Shown: positions 1 to 8,648, counted from the stretch's first letter. The stretch: DNA of 64,000 nucleotides from Nocardioides malaquae (GCF_015070385.1 NZ_JADCSA010000006.1:124001-188000), one strand, 5' to 3'. Translations and numbers: made by a program. Notes: a model not told the origin generated them from the letters alone.

Positions 1-1
1 G

Positions 2-1240
2 CGCGAGACCGGGTGCACCGACTCCCTCGTGTGGGGTCAGTGCCAGGGCAGCGGCAAGAAGCCCTACCAGGTGAGCATCGACGTGCTCGCGCCCGCCTAC
101 CGCTGCTCCTGCCCCAGCCGGAAGTTCCCCTGCAAGCACGGCCTCGCCCTGCTCATGCTCTGGTCCGACGGCGTCCTCGACGAGTCCGGCCAGGTCGCGG
201 AGCACGCCGGTGAGTGGGCGGCCGGCCGAGCCGCGAAGGTGGCCGCGCAGGCGGACCGCGAGGCGCGCGCCGACGCCCCGACGGCACCCGTCGACGAGCA
301 GGCCCGGGCCAGGCGGGTCGCCGAGCGCCTGGCGCGGATGGACGCCGGCGTCGAGGACCTCCGGCTCTGGCTGGAGGACCTGGTGCGTGGCGGTCTGGCC
401 TCTGCGCGGCGCCAGGGCCACGGCTGGTGGGACGGTGCGGCGGCCCGCCTGGTCGACGCCCAGGTGCCCGGCCTGGCCGAACGCGTCCGACGGCTCGGCG
501 ATCTGGCCGCCCGGCCGGACTGGGACGAGACCCTGCTGCCCGAGGTGGGCCGGCTGTGGACCGTCACCGCCGCCTGGCTCGGACGTGACGCGCTCTCGCC
601 CGAGGAGCAGGCCGAGGTCCGGGTCGCGGTCGGCTGGGCGCTGCCGTCGGCCGAGGTCCGTGACGCCGACTCCCGGCCCGGTCCGTGGACCGTGCTGGGG
701 GCGCACCGCAGTGACGACGGCACGCTGCAGTCCCAGCGGACCTGGCTGCGCCACGGTGACGGCGAGGTGGTCCAGGTGCTCGACTTCGCCGGACAGGGCC
801 AGAGTCTCGCGGTGCCGCAGCTGAGCGGTGCGGTGATCGACGTCGAGGTTGCCCGCTACCCCGGCCTGCCGCCCCGGCGCGCGCTCTTCGTCGACCTGCC
901 GACCAGCGTCGGCGTGGCGGCCCGTGCCGACGCGGCGGAGAGCGCCTCGACCATCGCCGCGCTCGTCGCGGCGGCGGGCGAGTCGCTGGCCGCGGCCCCG
1001 TGGCGTACGCGTGTGCCCGCCCTCCTCGGCGCCGTGCGGCCCGCGCCGGCCGACGCCGACCACCGGCGCTGGCAGCTCGTCGACGCCGACGGCGCCGCGG
1101 TGCCGCTGGTGGCCGGTCCGGAGCTGTGGAGCCTGGTCGCACTGACCGGCGGGCGCCCCGCCGACGTCTTCGGCGAGTGGGGCGGGCACCAGTTCCTGCC
1201 GCTGACGGTCTGGTCCGACGACGGGGCGGTGCCGCTGTGA
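2..1240 (+). CDS. SWIM zinc finger family protein (5' end outside window)
   Basis: The reading frame is open from the first bases of the window and runs into the family's usual motif WGQCQGSGKKPYQV, so the true start lies upstream and the gene is partial. The SWIM zinc-binding signature CxCx6CxH is visible as CSCPSRKFPCKH about 40 codons in; this type of finger is known to bind DNA or protein partners. The rest is alanine- and arginine-rich with alternating helical stretches and no second domain that I recognise. Its stop overlaps the GTG of the next gene by four bases, so it is the first visible member of a translationally coupled operon with DUF5691, MoxR ATPase, DUF5682 and VWA genes. In actinobacterial genomes these five families commonly sit together. 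The family is clear; the function is unknown. Confidence 0.9.
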   Translation, partial: RETGCTDSLVWGQCQGSGKKPYQVSIDVLAPAYRCSCPSRKFPCKHGLALLMLWSDGVLDESGQVAEHAGEWAAGRAAKVAAQADREARADAPTAPVDEQARARRVAERLARMDAGVEDLRLWLEDLVRGGLASARRQGHGWWDGAAARLVDAQVPGLAERVRRLGDLAARPDWDETLLPEVGRLWTVTAAWLGRDALSPEEQAEVRVAVGWALPSAEVRDADSRPGPWTVLGAHRSDDGTLQSQRTWLRHGDGEVVQVLDFAGQGQSLAVPQLSGAVIDVEVARYPGLPPRRALFVDLPTSVGVAARADAAESASTIAALVAAAGESLAAAPWRTRVPALLGAVRPAPADADHRRWQLVDADGAAVPLVAGPELWSLVALTGGRPADVFGEWGGHQFLPLTVWSDDGAVPL

Positions 1241-2748
1241 CGACCCTGCACGAGTGGACCGAGGAGCTGCGCGCCGCCGCGCTGGTCGGCACCGCGCGCC
1301 GGGAGGCGCCGGCCGTGCCCGCCGGCTGGGGGCTGGCCGCCCGTCCGCCCGGCAGCCGGGAGCAGGCGCTGCTGTCGGCGGCGGCGCTCGCCGACGTGGT
1401 GGCCCGCACCGGCACCCGACCCCCGGTGGAGGCCGTGCCCTTCGAGGTCGCCCCCTCCGACGACCTGCCGGTGGTGGGGCAGCGTGCCGAGCAGCTGCTC
1501 GACCTCCTGCTCGGACAGTCGCCCTTCGGGGCGGCGCAGACCAAGCAGATGGTGGCCGCCTGGCTGGCCCACGCCGTGCGGACTGGGCAGCGGGTGCCGC
1601 CGCGGCTGCTGCCCGGCCTGCTGACCTCCCGCTTCGTGCCGGCCTCCGCGCGCGCCGACCTCGCCGCCGCGATCGGCGCGCGCGGCCGGTGGTTCGCCGC
1701 CCTGCACCCCGACGTGGACCTGGCCGCCGCCGACTCCGTGGCCGGGCAGGCCGTCGCGGGCCAGCTGGGCGGTGCCCTGCCGCCCGACTGGACCACGCTG
1801 TGGACCGCGCTGCCCGTGCGCGAGGCGGTCGAGCTGCTCACTCGGGCCCGCGCGCACGACCCGCAGCAGGCGCGGGCGGCGCTGGAGCAGCACGTGGGGA
1901 CGTACGGCGCGAAGCAGCGCGCCGACCTGCTCGCCGTGCTCGCCGTCGGCCTCTCCCCGGACGACGAGCCGCTGCTGGAGTCGGCGCTCGACGACCGTGC
2001 CGCGGGCGTACGCCGCCGCGCCGCCGGCCTCCTCGCCGACCTGCCCGGCAGTGCCCGCAGCCAGCGGATGGGTGCCCGGCTCGCGGGGCTGCTCACCGTC
2101 AGCGGTGCCCTGCGTCGGCGTCTCGAGGTGGCGGTGCCGGACGCGCCGGACGCCGCGGGCGTGCGGGACGGGCTCGCCCCGGCGAAGGGCACGCCGACCG
2201 TGCAGCAGCGCGCCGGGTGGCTGCGCCAGCTCGTCGAGGAGGCGCCGCTGACGACCTGGACCGACGTCACCGACCGACCACCCGCCGCGACGGTGGCGAT
2301 GCTGCGCGGCGACACGACCCTGCTGGGGCTGCTCACCGAGGCGGTGGTCCGCACCCGCGACCCGGAGTGGGCCCAGGCGCTGCACGGGGCCGGCGTCGCC
2401 GACCCCCGCCTCCACCCGCTGCTGCCCGCCGCCACCCGCCGGACCCTGGTGCTCGCCGGGCTGGCGAAGCGACCCCTGCCGCCCGCCACCGGCGACCTGC
2501 TGCGCGCCGGCCCCCACCCGTGGGAGCCGGAGGTGGCCCGCGCCGTGCTGCAGGCGCTGGCCGACCCGCAGCGGCCCGAGGTCGTCCACCACGTCGCACC
2601 CGTACTCGCCCACGCCCTGCCGGCCGACGTGCACGCCGACGTCCGGTCGCTGGTCGACCGGGTCCACGGCATCGACCGCCGCAAGCTGCTCGCCGACGTC
2701 CTGCAGCTCCACGAGTTCCAGCACACCCTCACGGAGGCCTTCCGATGA
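1237..2748 (+). CDS. DUF5691 family protein
   Basis: 503 residues starting at GTG 1237, which overlaps the preceding stop (GTGA) and sets the start. The protein is almost entirely helical, with HEAT-like stretches such as LLESALDDRAAGVRRRAAGL near residues 245-270, and shows no catalytic motif. Position and character match DUF5691 proteins, which occur between SWIM and MoxR genes. A helical-repeat scaffold for the neighbouring ATPase or VWA protein is an inference from context. The stop overlaps the ATG of the AAA ATPase by four bases. DUF assignment is from recognition of the operon type and protein style, not from a search. Confidence 0.75.
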   Translation: MTTLHEWTEELRAAALVGTARREAPAVPAGWGLAARPPGSREQALLSAAALADVVARTGTRPPVEAVPFEVAPSDDLPVVGQRAEQLLDLLLGQSPFGAAQTKQMVAAWLAHAVRTGQRVPPRLLPGLLTSRFVPASARADLAAAIGARGRWFAALHPDVDLAAADSVAGQAVAGQLGGALPPDWTTLWTALPVREAVELLTRARAHDPQQARAALEQHVGTYGAKQRADLLAVLAVGLSPDDEPLLESALDDRAAGVRRRAAGLLADLPGSARSQRMGARLAGLLTVSGALRRRLEVAVPDAPDAAGVRDGLAPAKGTPTVQQRAGWLRQLVEEAPLTTWTDVTDRPPAATVAMLRGDTTLLGLLTEAVVRTRDPEWAQALHGAGVADPRLHPLLPAATRRTLVLAGLAKRPLPPATGDLLRAGPHPWEPEVARAVLQALADPQRPEVVHHVAPVLAHALPADVHADVRSLVDRVHGIDRRKLLADVLQLHEFQHTLTEAFR

Positions 2749-3833
2749 CCGACACCACCGACGTCCTCCGGCTGCACGCCGAGCAGGCCTACGCCGACGA
2801 GCTGGCCGCGCTCGCGGCCCACGACGACCGGCAGCGCCCACCGTCGTGGCGGCTCTCGCCGTGGGCGGTGACGACCTACCTGCTGGGCGGCGAGCTGCCC
2901 GACGGCACCGTCATCACGCCCAAGTACGTCGGCCAGCGGCGCCTCGTCGAGCTCGCGGTCTCCTCGCTCGCCACCGACCGGGCGTTGCTCCTGCTGGGCG
3001 TGCCCGGCACCGCCAAGTCGTGGGTCGGTGAGCACCTCGCTGCCGCCGTCAGCGGCACCTCCACGCTCGTGGTGCAGGGCACCGCCGGCACCCAGGAGGA
3101 GGCGCTGCGCTACGGCTGGAACTACGCCCGGCTGCTGGCCGAGGGACCGTCGCGTGACGCGCTGGTGCCCGGCCCGGTGATGCGGGCGATGGAGTCGGGG
3201 TCCCTGGTGCGCGTCGAGGAGCTGACCCGCATCCCCTCCGACGTGCAGGACGCCCTGATCAGCATCCTGTCGGAGAAGACCCTGCCGGTGCCCGAGCTCG
3301 ACGTCGAGGTGCAGGCGAAGCGCGGATTCAACGTGATCGCCACCGCCAACAACCGCGACAAGGGCGTCAACGAGCTCTCCTCCGCGCTGCGGCGCCGCTT
3401 CAACACGGTCGTGCTGCCGTTGCCCGACTCGTTGGAGCAGGAGGTCGAGATCGTCCGCAGCCGCGTCGTCTCCCTGGGCGCCTCGCTCGACCTGCCCGCA
3501 GACCTGGCGTCGCTGTCGGAGATCAGCCGTGTGGTGCAGGTGATGCGCGAGCTGCGCGGCGGTGTCACCGAGGACCGGCGGACCACCGTGAAGTCGCCGA
3601 CCGCGACGCTGTCGACCGCCGAGGCGATCAGCGTCGTCACCAACGGCCTCGCGTTGGCCGCCCACTTCGGTGACGGCCGGATGGGCGCCGACGACGTGGC
3701 CGCCGGACTGCTGGGTGCGGTTGTCAAGGACCCGGTGCAGGACCGCGTGGTCTGGCAGGAGTACCTCGAGACCGTGGTCCGGCAACGTCCCGAGTGGCAG
3801 GACCTCTACCGCGCCTGCCGCGACCTGGGCTGA
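2745..3833 (+). CDS. MoxR-type AAA+ ATPase
   Basis: 362 residues, ATG at 2745 overlapping the previous TGA. Walker A is GVPGTAKS with the lysine at residue 91; the Walker B region reads LVRVEEL (about residue 157), with Glu-Glu in place of the usual Asp-Glu; sensor 1 is ATANN near residue 198; an ALRRRF segment, where an arginine finger usually lies, follows. These fit the MoxR branch of AAA+ proteins, which act as ring-shaped chaperones that remodel partners, nearly always paired with a VWA protein. Here the VWA gene closes the same operon. Likely cytosolic. Client or substrate cannot be read from the sequence. Confidence 0.9.
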   Translation: MTDTTDVLRLHAEQAYADELAALAAHDDRQRPPSWRLSPWAVTTYLLGGELPDGTVITPKYVGQRRLVELAVSSLATDRALLLLGVPGTAKSWVGEHLAAAVSGTSTLVVQGTAGTQEEALRYGWNYARLLAEGPSRDALVPGPVMRAMESGSLVRVEELTRIPSDVQDALISILSEKTLPVPELDVEVQAKRGFNVIATANNRDKGVNELSSALRRRFNTVVLPLPDSLEQEVEIVRSRVVSLGASLDLPADLASLSEISRVVQVMRELRGGVTEDRRTTVKSPTATLSTAEAISVVTNGLALAAHFGDGRMGADDVAAGLLGAVVKDPVQDRVVWQEYLETVVRQRPEWQDLYRACRDLG

Positions 3834-3837
3834 GTCG

Positions 3838-6252
3838 ATGGCACGGTCCACCTCCGGCGCCGCGGTCGACGTGCTCGGGATCCGGCACCACGGCCCCGGG
3901 TCGGCCCGGTCGGTGCTGGCTGCCCTCAGCGAGCGACCGCCCGACCTGCTGCTCGTCGAGGGCCCGCCCGAGCTCGACGGCATCGTGGCGCTGGCCGGCG
4001 ACGAGCAGATGTGTCCGCCGGTGGCGGCGCTCGTCTACGCGCCGCACGCGCCGCAGCTGTCGGCCTTCTACCCCTTCGCCGAGTTCTCGCCGGAGTGGGT
4101 GGCGATCCGGTGGGCGCTGACCCACGGTGTCGAGGTCCGCTTCCTCGACCTGCCCGCGACCCACGTGCTGGGGCTGAAGGAGCAGGAGCTGCAGGCCGCG
4201 GTCGAGGCAGCCGCCGACGAGGCCACCGACGAGGCTGAGGGCGAGGTGGCCGACGAGGTCGAGGTCGACGAGGTGGTCGAGCGCCTCCACCTCGACCCGA
4301 TCGGGATGCTTGCCGCCGCGGCGGGCTACGACGACCCGGAACGCTGGTGGGAGGACGCCGTCGAGCAGCGCCACGAGGCGGCCGCCGACCGGTTCGACGC
4401 AGTGCGCGAGGCGATGGCGGAGGTCCGTGCCCGCGACCCCCGCCCCGACGACGACCCCCGCGTCGTCGAGGACCAGCGGCGCGAGGCATGGATGCGCAGG
4501 GTGCTGCGCGCGGCGATGAAGGAGGTCGGCGACGAGGGTCGCATCGCCGTCGTCTGCGGAGCGATGCACGCGCCGGTCCTGGTGCCGGAGTCGTTCCCAC
4601 CGGCCACCCGCGACAACGCCCTGGTCAAGGGGCTGCCGAAGGTGAAGGTGGCCGCCGCCTGGGCGCCGTGGACCTCGGCCCGGCTCAGCCTCCACTCCGG
4701 CTACGGCGCAGGTGTCAGCTCGCCGGGCTGGTACCAGCACCTCTTCGCCCACTGGCTCGCGGAGAGCGGACTGGTCGAGAGCGGACTGGGCGACGGCCAC
4801 CCTGACTCCCGCGCCGAGGGGGCACCTCCCCGGGCCGACGTGGCCACCACGTGGCTGGTCCGGGTCGCCCACGAGCTGCGCCGCGCCGACTGGGACGCCT
4901 CCACCGCCTCCGTCGTCGAGGCCACCCGGCTCGCGCACACCCTGGCCGCGTTGCGCGGGCGGCCCTCGGTCGGTCTCGCCGAGCTCGACGACGCCGCCGA
5001 GGTGGTGCTCTGCGAGGGTCACCGGGCGCCGCTGGACGCCGTCCACCGCCGCGTGGTGGTGGGCGAGGAGCTCGGCCAGGTGCCCGACTCGGCGCCCGTC
5101 GTGCCGCTGACCGCCGACCTCACGCGGCAGCAGAAGGCGCTGCGGATGAAGGTCAGCGCGACCGCCGCCGTCTCCGAGCTCGACCTGCGCAAGCCCAACC
5201 ACCTGGCCCGCTCGGTGCTGCTGCACCGCCTCGAGCTGCTCGGCGTCGACTGGGGCGAGCGCGTCGCGACCTCCAGCACCGGCACCTTCAAGGAGGCGTG
5301 GAGCCTGGAGTGGCGCCCCGAGCTCGTCGTCGACCTCGTCGTGGCAGGAGTGTGGGGCACGACCGTCGAGACCGCTGCGGCGGGTCGGGTCGCCGACCGG
5401 GCCGCAGCGACCGCCGACCTGGCCACGCTGGCGACCCTCGTCCAGCAGAGCCTGGTGGCCGACCTGCCCGAGGCGGTCCGTGCGGTGCTGGCGGCGCTGG
5501 AGGAGCGCGCCGCGTTGCAGCACGACGTGCCCGCGCTGCTGCGTACGGTCGAGCCGCTCGCCACCACCTGCCGCTACGGCGACGTCCGCGGCGTCGACAC
5601 CGGCCAGGTCCGCACCATCCTGGAGACGATGGTGGTGCGTGCCTGCGTCGGTCTGCCCACCGCCTGCGCCTCGCTCGACGACGACGCGGCCACCCAGCTG
5701 CGGACCGACCTCGACGGCGCCCAACGGGGGTTGGCGCTGCTGGCCGAGGAGGAGCTGGACCGTGAGTGGTACGCCGCGCTGGCTGCGGTCGCCGCCCCGG
5801 AGCACGTGCACGGCACGGTCGCCGGACGCGCCGCCCGGATCCTGCTCGACGCCGGGCAGTGGGAGGTCGACGAGGTCGCGGCCACGATGTCGCGCCGGTT
5901 GAGCCGGACGGTGCCGGCCCCGGTGGCAGCGGCCTGGCTGACCGGCTTCCTGGCCGGCGACGCCACGCTGCTGGTGCACGACGCGACCCTGCTGGCGCTC
6001 GTCGACGACTGGGTCTCCTCCCTGACCGAGGGCGACTTCGACGACCTGCTGCCCTTGGTGCGCCGCTCCTTCGCCGACTGGTCACCCGCCGAACGGCGTG
6101 CGCTCGGCACCCGGCTCGCCCAGCGCGGTCGTGCCGCGCAGCGACCCGTCGAGGCCGGGATCCGGCTGGACCACGCGTGGCCCGGGATCGGGGCCGTCGC
6201 CCGGCTGGTCGGGTGGCCCCGGATCGACGAGACCCAGGAGGTGGGCGCATGA
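3838..6252 (+). CDS. DUF5682 family protein with TraB/TIKI-like motifs
   Basis: 804 residues, ATG four bases after the MoxR stop. The N-terminus has GIRHHGPGSA (residues 14-23) followed 20 residues later by VEGPPE (Glu41); a second block near residue 240 reads AVVCGAMHAPVL with His244. This spacing of an N-terminal Gly-x-x-His, an acidic residue in LLVEG, and a late GAxHxP motif resembles the TraB/PrgY/TIKI/EreA-ChaN superfamily, whose members include metal-dependent hydrolases. That relationship is my inference. Residues 120-150 form a very acidic insert rich in DEAxxE. The C-terminal 450 residues are helical with no motif I know. The gene overlaps the VWA start by four bases and is part of the SWIM-DUF5691-MoxR-VWA unit. 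Confidence 0.8.
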   Translation: MARSTSGAAVDVLGIRHHGPGSARSVLAALSERPPDLLLVEGPPELDGIVALAGDEQMCPPVAALVYAPHAPQLSAFYPFAEFSPEWVAIRWALTHGVEVRFLDLPATHVLGLKEQELQAAVEAAADEATDEAEGEVADEVEVDEVVERLHLDPIGMLAAAAGYDDPERWWEDAVEQRHEAAADRFDAVREAMAEVRARDPRPDDDPRVVEDQRREAWMRRVLRAAMKEVGDEGRIAVVCGAMHAPVLVPESFPPATRDNALVKGLPKVKVAAAWAPWTSARLSLHSGYGAGVSSPGWYQHLFAHWLAESGLVESGLGDGHPDSRAEGAPPRADVATTWLVRVAHELRRADWDASTASVVEATRLAHTLAALRGRPSVGLAELDDAAEVVLCEGHRAPLDAVHRRVVVGEELGQVPDSAPVVPLTADLTRQQKALRMKVSATAAVSELDLRKPNHLARSVLLHRLELLGVDWGERVATSSTGTFKEAWSLEWRPELVVDLVVAGVWGTTVETAAAGRVADRAAATADLATLATLVQQSLVADLPEAVRAVLAALEERAALQHDVPALLRTVEPLATTCRYGDVRGVDTGQVRTILETMVVRACVGLPTACASLDDDAATQLRTDLDGAQRGLALLAEEELDREWYAALAAVAAPEHVHGTVAGRAARILLDAGQWEVDEVAATMSRRLSRTVPAPVAAAWLTGFLAGDATLLVHDATLLALVDDWVSSLTEGDFDDLLPLVRRSFADWSPAERRALGTRLAQRGRAAQRPVEAGIRLDHAWPGIGAVARLVGWPRIDETQEVGA

Positions 6253-7505
6253 GTGAGCCCGACGTGCCCCAGGACGTGCCCCAGGACGCGGCCCAGGACG
6301 TGGCGCAGGACGTCGCCCACGACGTGCCTCAGGGCCGGGACCGGTTGACCCGGTGGAGGCTGGTGCTCGGCGACGACGCCGGCGAGACCTTGGTGGGCGC
6401 CGATGGGCAGCCGGTCGCGCTCTCGACCGACGACCAGCGGCGCGACGGGGCGTTGAAGGCGCTCTACGACGGTGACCGCCGTGCAGGGCTGGGCCGCTCC
6501 GCCCCGCGGGTTGCCTCCTGGCTGGGCGACATCCGGACCTACTTCCCCTCCTCGGTGGTGCAGGTGATGCAGGCCGACGCGATGGAGCGCCTGGGCCTGC
6601 GCGAGCTCCTGCTCGAGCCGGAGACGATGCAGGCCGTCCAGCCCGACGTCGCGCTGGTCTCGACCCTCGTGGGCCTGGGGCGCGCGATCCCGGAACGGTC
6701 CAAGGAGACCGCGCGCCAGGTCGTACGCACCGTGACCGACGCCCTCGAGGAGCGGTTGCGGCAGCGGACGGTGCAGGCCGTCAGTGGTGCGCTCGACCGG
6801 TCCTCGCGCACCCGCCGTCCCCGCTTCGCCGACGTCGACTGGCCGCGGACCATCGCCGCCAACCTGAAGCACTACCTGCCCGAGCACCGCACGGTCGTGC
6901 CGGAGCGGCTGGTCGGCCATGCCCGCCGCCAGCAGCAGGTGCAGCGCGAGATCATCCTCTGCGTCGACCAGTCCGGGTCGATGGCGGAGTCGGTGGTCTT
7001 CAGCTCGGTCTTCGGCGCGGTGCTGGCGTCGCTGCGCTCGGTGCGCACCCGGATGGTCGTCTTCGACACGGAGGTGGTGGACCTGACCGACGACATGGAC
7101 GACCCCGTCGACGTGCTCTTCGGCGTCCAGCTCGGTGGCGGCACCGACATCAACCGGGCGCTGGCCTACTGCCAAAACCAGATCACCCAGCCGCCCGACA
7201 CGGTGCTGGTGCTCATCAGCGACCTCTACGAGGGCGGCATCGCCGACGAGATGCTGCGCCGGGCCCGCCAGGTCGTCGACTCCGGCGCCACCATGGTCGC
7301 GCTGCTCGCGCTCAGCGACTCGGGGGCGCCGTCCTACGACCACCAGCACGCCGCCGCGCTCGCCGAGGTGGGCGTACCGTCCTTCGCCTGCACCCCGGAC
7401 CTCTTCCCCGACCTGATGGCGGCCGCGATCGAGAAGCGGGACATCAGCGCCTGGGCCGCCGCCAACGACGTGGTGACCACCCACGACGTACCGGTCTCCG
7501 ACTGA
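6249..7505 (+). CDS. VWA domain protein of the MoxR operon
   Basis: 418 residues, ATG overlapping the DUF5682 stop. A von Willebrand factor A domain fills the C-terminal half; the metal-ion-dependent adhesion site is intact: DQSGS (Asp240, Ser242, Ser244), then GGGTDIN with Thr299 and Asp300, then LISDLYEGG. No signal peptide or membrane helix is seen, so it should be cytosolic and a binding partner or adaptor of the MoxR ATPase. The first 30 residues are a run of four-residue repeats of the form DVPQ/DVAQ. It is the last gene of the operon; the 16-base repeats at its end and a perfect hairpin follow. CoxE-like VWA proteins are the nearest relatives I would expect. Confidence 0.88.
   Translation: MSEPDVPQDVPQDAAQDVAQDVAHDVPQGRDRLTRWRLVLGDDAGETLVGADGQPVALSTDDQRRDGALKALYDGDRRAGLGRSAPRVASWLGDIRTYFPSSVVQVMQADAMERLGLRELLLEPETMQAVQPDVALVSTLVGLGRAIPERSKETARQVVRTVTDALEERLRQRTVQAVSGALDRSSRTRRPRFADVDWPRTIAANLKHYLPEHRTVVPERLVGHARRQQQVQREIILCVDQSGSMAESVVFSSVFGAVLASLRSVRTRMVVFDTEVVDLTDDMDDPVDVLFGVQLGGGTDINRALAYCQNQITQPPDTVLVLISDLYEGGIADEMLRRARQVVDSGATMVALLALSDSGAPSYDHQHAAALAEVGVPSFACTPDLFPDLMAAAIEKRDISAWAAANDVVTTHDVPVSD
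6261..6332 (+). repeat. Six 12-base tandem units inside the VWA gene
   Basis: Six consecutive 12-base units of the form GACGTGCCCCAG, the first two identical, encode DVPQ DVPQ DAAQ DVAQ DVAH DVPQ at the N-terminus of the VWA protein. Length variation between strains by slippage is likely (inference). Confidence 0.9.
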
Positions 7506-7550
7506 CCCCGGCCGTGTCTGACCCCGGCCGTGTCTGACCCCGGCCGTGTC
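7503..7550. repeat. Three perfect 16-base tandem repeats
   Basis: The unit TGACCCCGGCCGTGTC occurs three times head to tail (7503-7518, 7519-7534, 7535-7550). The first copy contains the stop codon of the VWA gene, and each later copy repeats TGA, as if the gene end had been duplicated. No function is evident. Confidence 0.95.
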
Positions 7551-7558
7551 CGACGCCG

Positions 7559-7604
7559 GACGTCATCGTGGGTGGCCGCGGGGGCGACCACCCACGATGA
7601 CGTC
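7559..7604. terminator. Perfect 17-bp hairpin between convergent genes
   Basis: Arms GACGTCATCGTGGGTGG (7559-7575) and its exact reverse complement (7588-7604) with a 12-base loop. It lies between the 3' ends of the VWA operon (+) and the cutinase-like gene (-), so it probably serves as a bidirectional terminator, although there is no T-run. Its GACGTCAT outer arm recurs in two other intergenic dyads of this window. Confidence 0.75.
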
Positions 7605-7620
7605 GCGGTGACAGCGGGTG

Positions 7621-8502
7621 TCAGTTGCTGCAGGTGTTGCGGTAGTCCGAGATCTCGCCGAAGGTCGAGGCCCGGGGGCCGGGGCAGAGGAACTGCCGGT
7701 AGCGGTCGTCGTCGTCGACGTAGGTCTTCAGCCAGCTGATCGTGGACCAGGCGATCGTGGTGTCCTCGGTGTTGGGCGCGAAGTGGCTCGCGTTGTTGAG
7801 CTCGAGGTACGCCTTGCTCGTCGAGGACGGGATCGACTGGTAGAAGGGGATCGCGTGCGAGCTGACGGAGGCGACCGAGTCGTTCTCCGCGCCGATGATG
7901 AGGCTGGGCGTCCGGATCTCGGGCCACGTCTTGTCGAGGTTCCAGGGCGTCAGGCCGACGGTGGCCTTGAGCGAGGGCCGGTCCTTGGCCGCCTCGAGCG
8001 TGCCGCCGCCGCCCATCGAGTGGCCGATCACGGCCAGACGGGTGGGATCGATGCGCGACCGGATCGCGGTCGACGAGCGCTGCGTCAGGTAGTCGAGCGC
8101 CGCCAGGAGCTGGTCACCGCGCGAGGCGGGCTGGTCGAGGCGGGTCTGCGTGTTGAAGGTGATCACCACGAAACCGTGGGAGGCGAGCCGCGGTCCGAGC
8201 CACGCGATGGTCGACTCCGAGGCGGTGTAGCCGGGGGAGATCGCGACCGCGCCGAAGGTGCCCTGGCTGGTCGAGGTCGGGTAGGTGACGGTCGCCGAGC
8301 CGAAGCCCGGGGTGGAGAAGTCGGAGATCGACGTCGACGTGACGGCGAAGGGTCCCCGGCGGGCCTCGATGCTCGACTGGGTCGGGTCCGGCCCCCGTTC
8401 GTAGGGACTGTCGGCCGAGGCGGACGGCGCGAAGCCGACCATCGAGAGGATGAGGGTCAGGCTGGCTGCCAGGGCCCCGAGGAAGTGCGATCGTCTGTTC
8501 AT
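7621..8502 (-). CDS. Secreted cutinase / PET-hydrolase-like polyester hydrolase
   Basis: 293 residues from ATG 8502, chosen because GGAG stands eight bases upstream and a signal peptide follows directly (charged MNRR, hydrophobic core, cleavage likely after ASA-30). The mature protein opens with SPYERGPDPT and matches actinobacterial cutinases of the Thermobifida and leaf-compost type along its whole length. Visible active-site elements: oxyanion Tyr92 in SPGYTA, nucleophile Ser162 in GHSMGGGG with Met163, Trp187 in LTPWNLDK, Asp208 in GAENDSVA, His240 in NASHFAPN. Cys273 and Cys291 should form the conserved C-terminal disulfide; the second disulfide of the Ideonella enzyme is absent. Expected to act outside the cell on ester polymers such as cutin; activity on PET is inference from family. 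A TAGTGT box on the minus strand at 8582-8587 could be its -10 element. It is monocistronic. Confidence 0.93.
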   Translation of the reverse strand: MNRRSHFLGALAASLTLILSMVGFAPSASADSPYERGPDPTQSSIEARRGPFAVTSTSISDFSTPGFGSATVTYPTSTSQGTFGAVAISPGYTASESTIAWLGPRLASHGFVVITFNTQTRLDQPASRGDQLLAALDYLTQRSSTAIRSRIDPTRLAVIGHSMGGGGTLEAAKDRPSLKATVGLTPWNLDKTWPEIRTPSLIIGAENDSVASVSSHAIPFYQSIPSSTSKAYLELNNASHFAPNTEDTTIAWSTISWLKTYVDDDDRYRQFLCPGPRASTFGEISDYRNTCSN

Positions 8503-8648
8503 GGGTGTGCTCCGTGAAGGACATGGGCGCCGGCGCCGACGACGTCGAACACCTGGCCCCCCGAGGGATGTGTCCCGGCTCACACTAGGAGCGAGTGCGG
8601 GGGCGGCCTATGGGCGCGGCGCCCACACTCCCTGTGCGTCTCCGGGGG

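Noticed and set aside
564-3983. Very long open frame on the minus strand opposite the first operon
   Set aside because: Its translation is low-complexity Arg/Ser/Pro/Ala without any domain, and it mirrors real genes with clear motifs; high GC removes stop codons.
6261-6332. Short tandem repeats as a possible CRISPR-like array
   Set aside because: Units are 12 bases without spacers and lie in frame inside a coding sequence.
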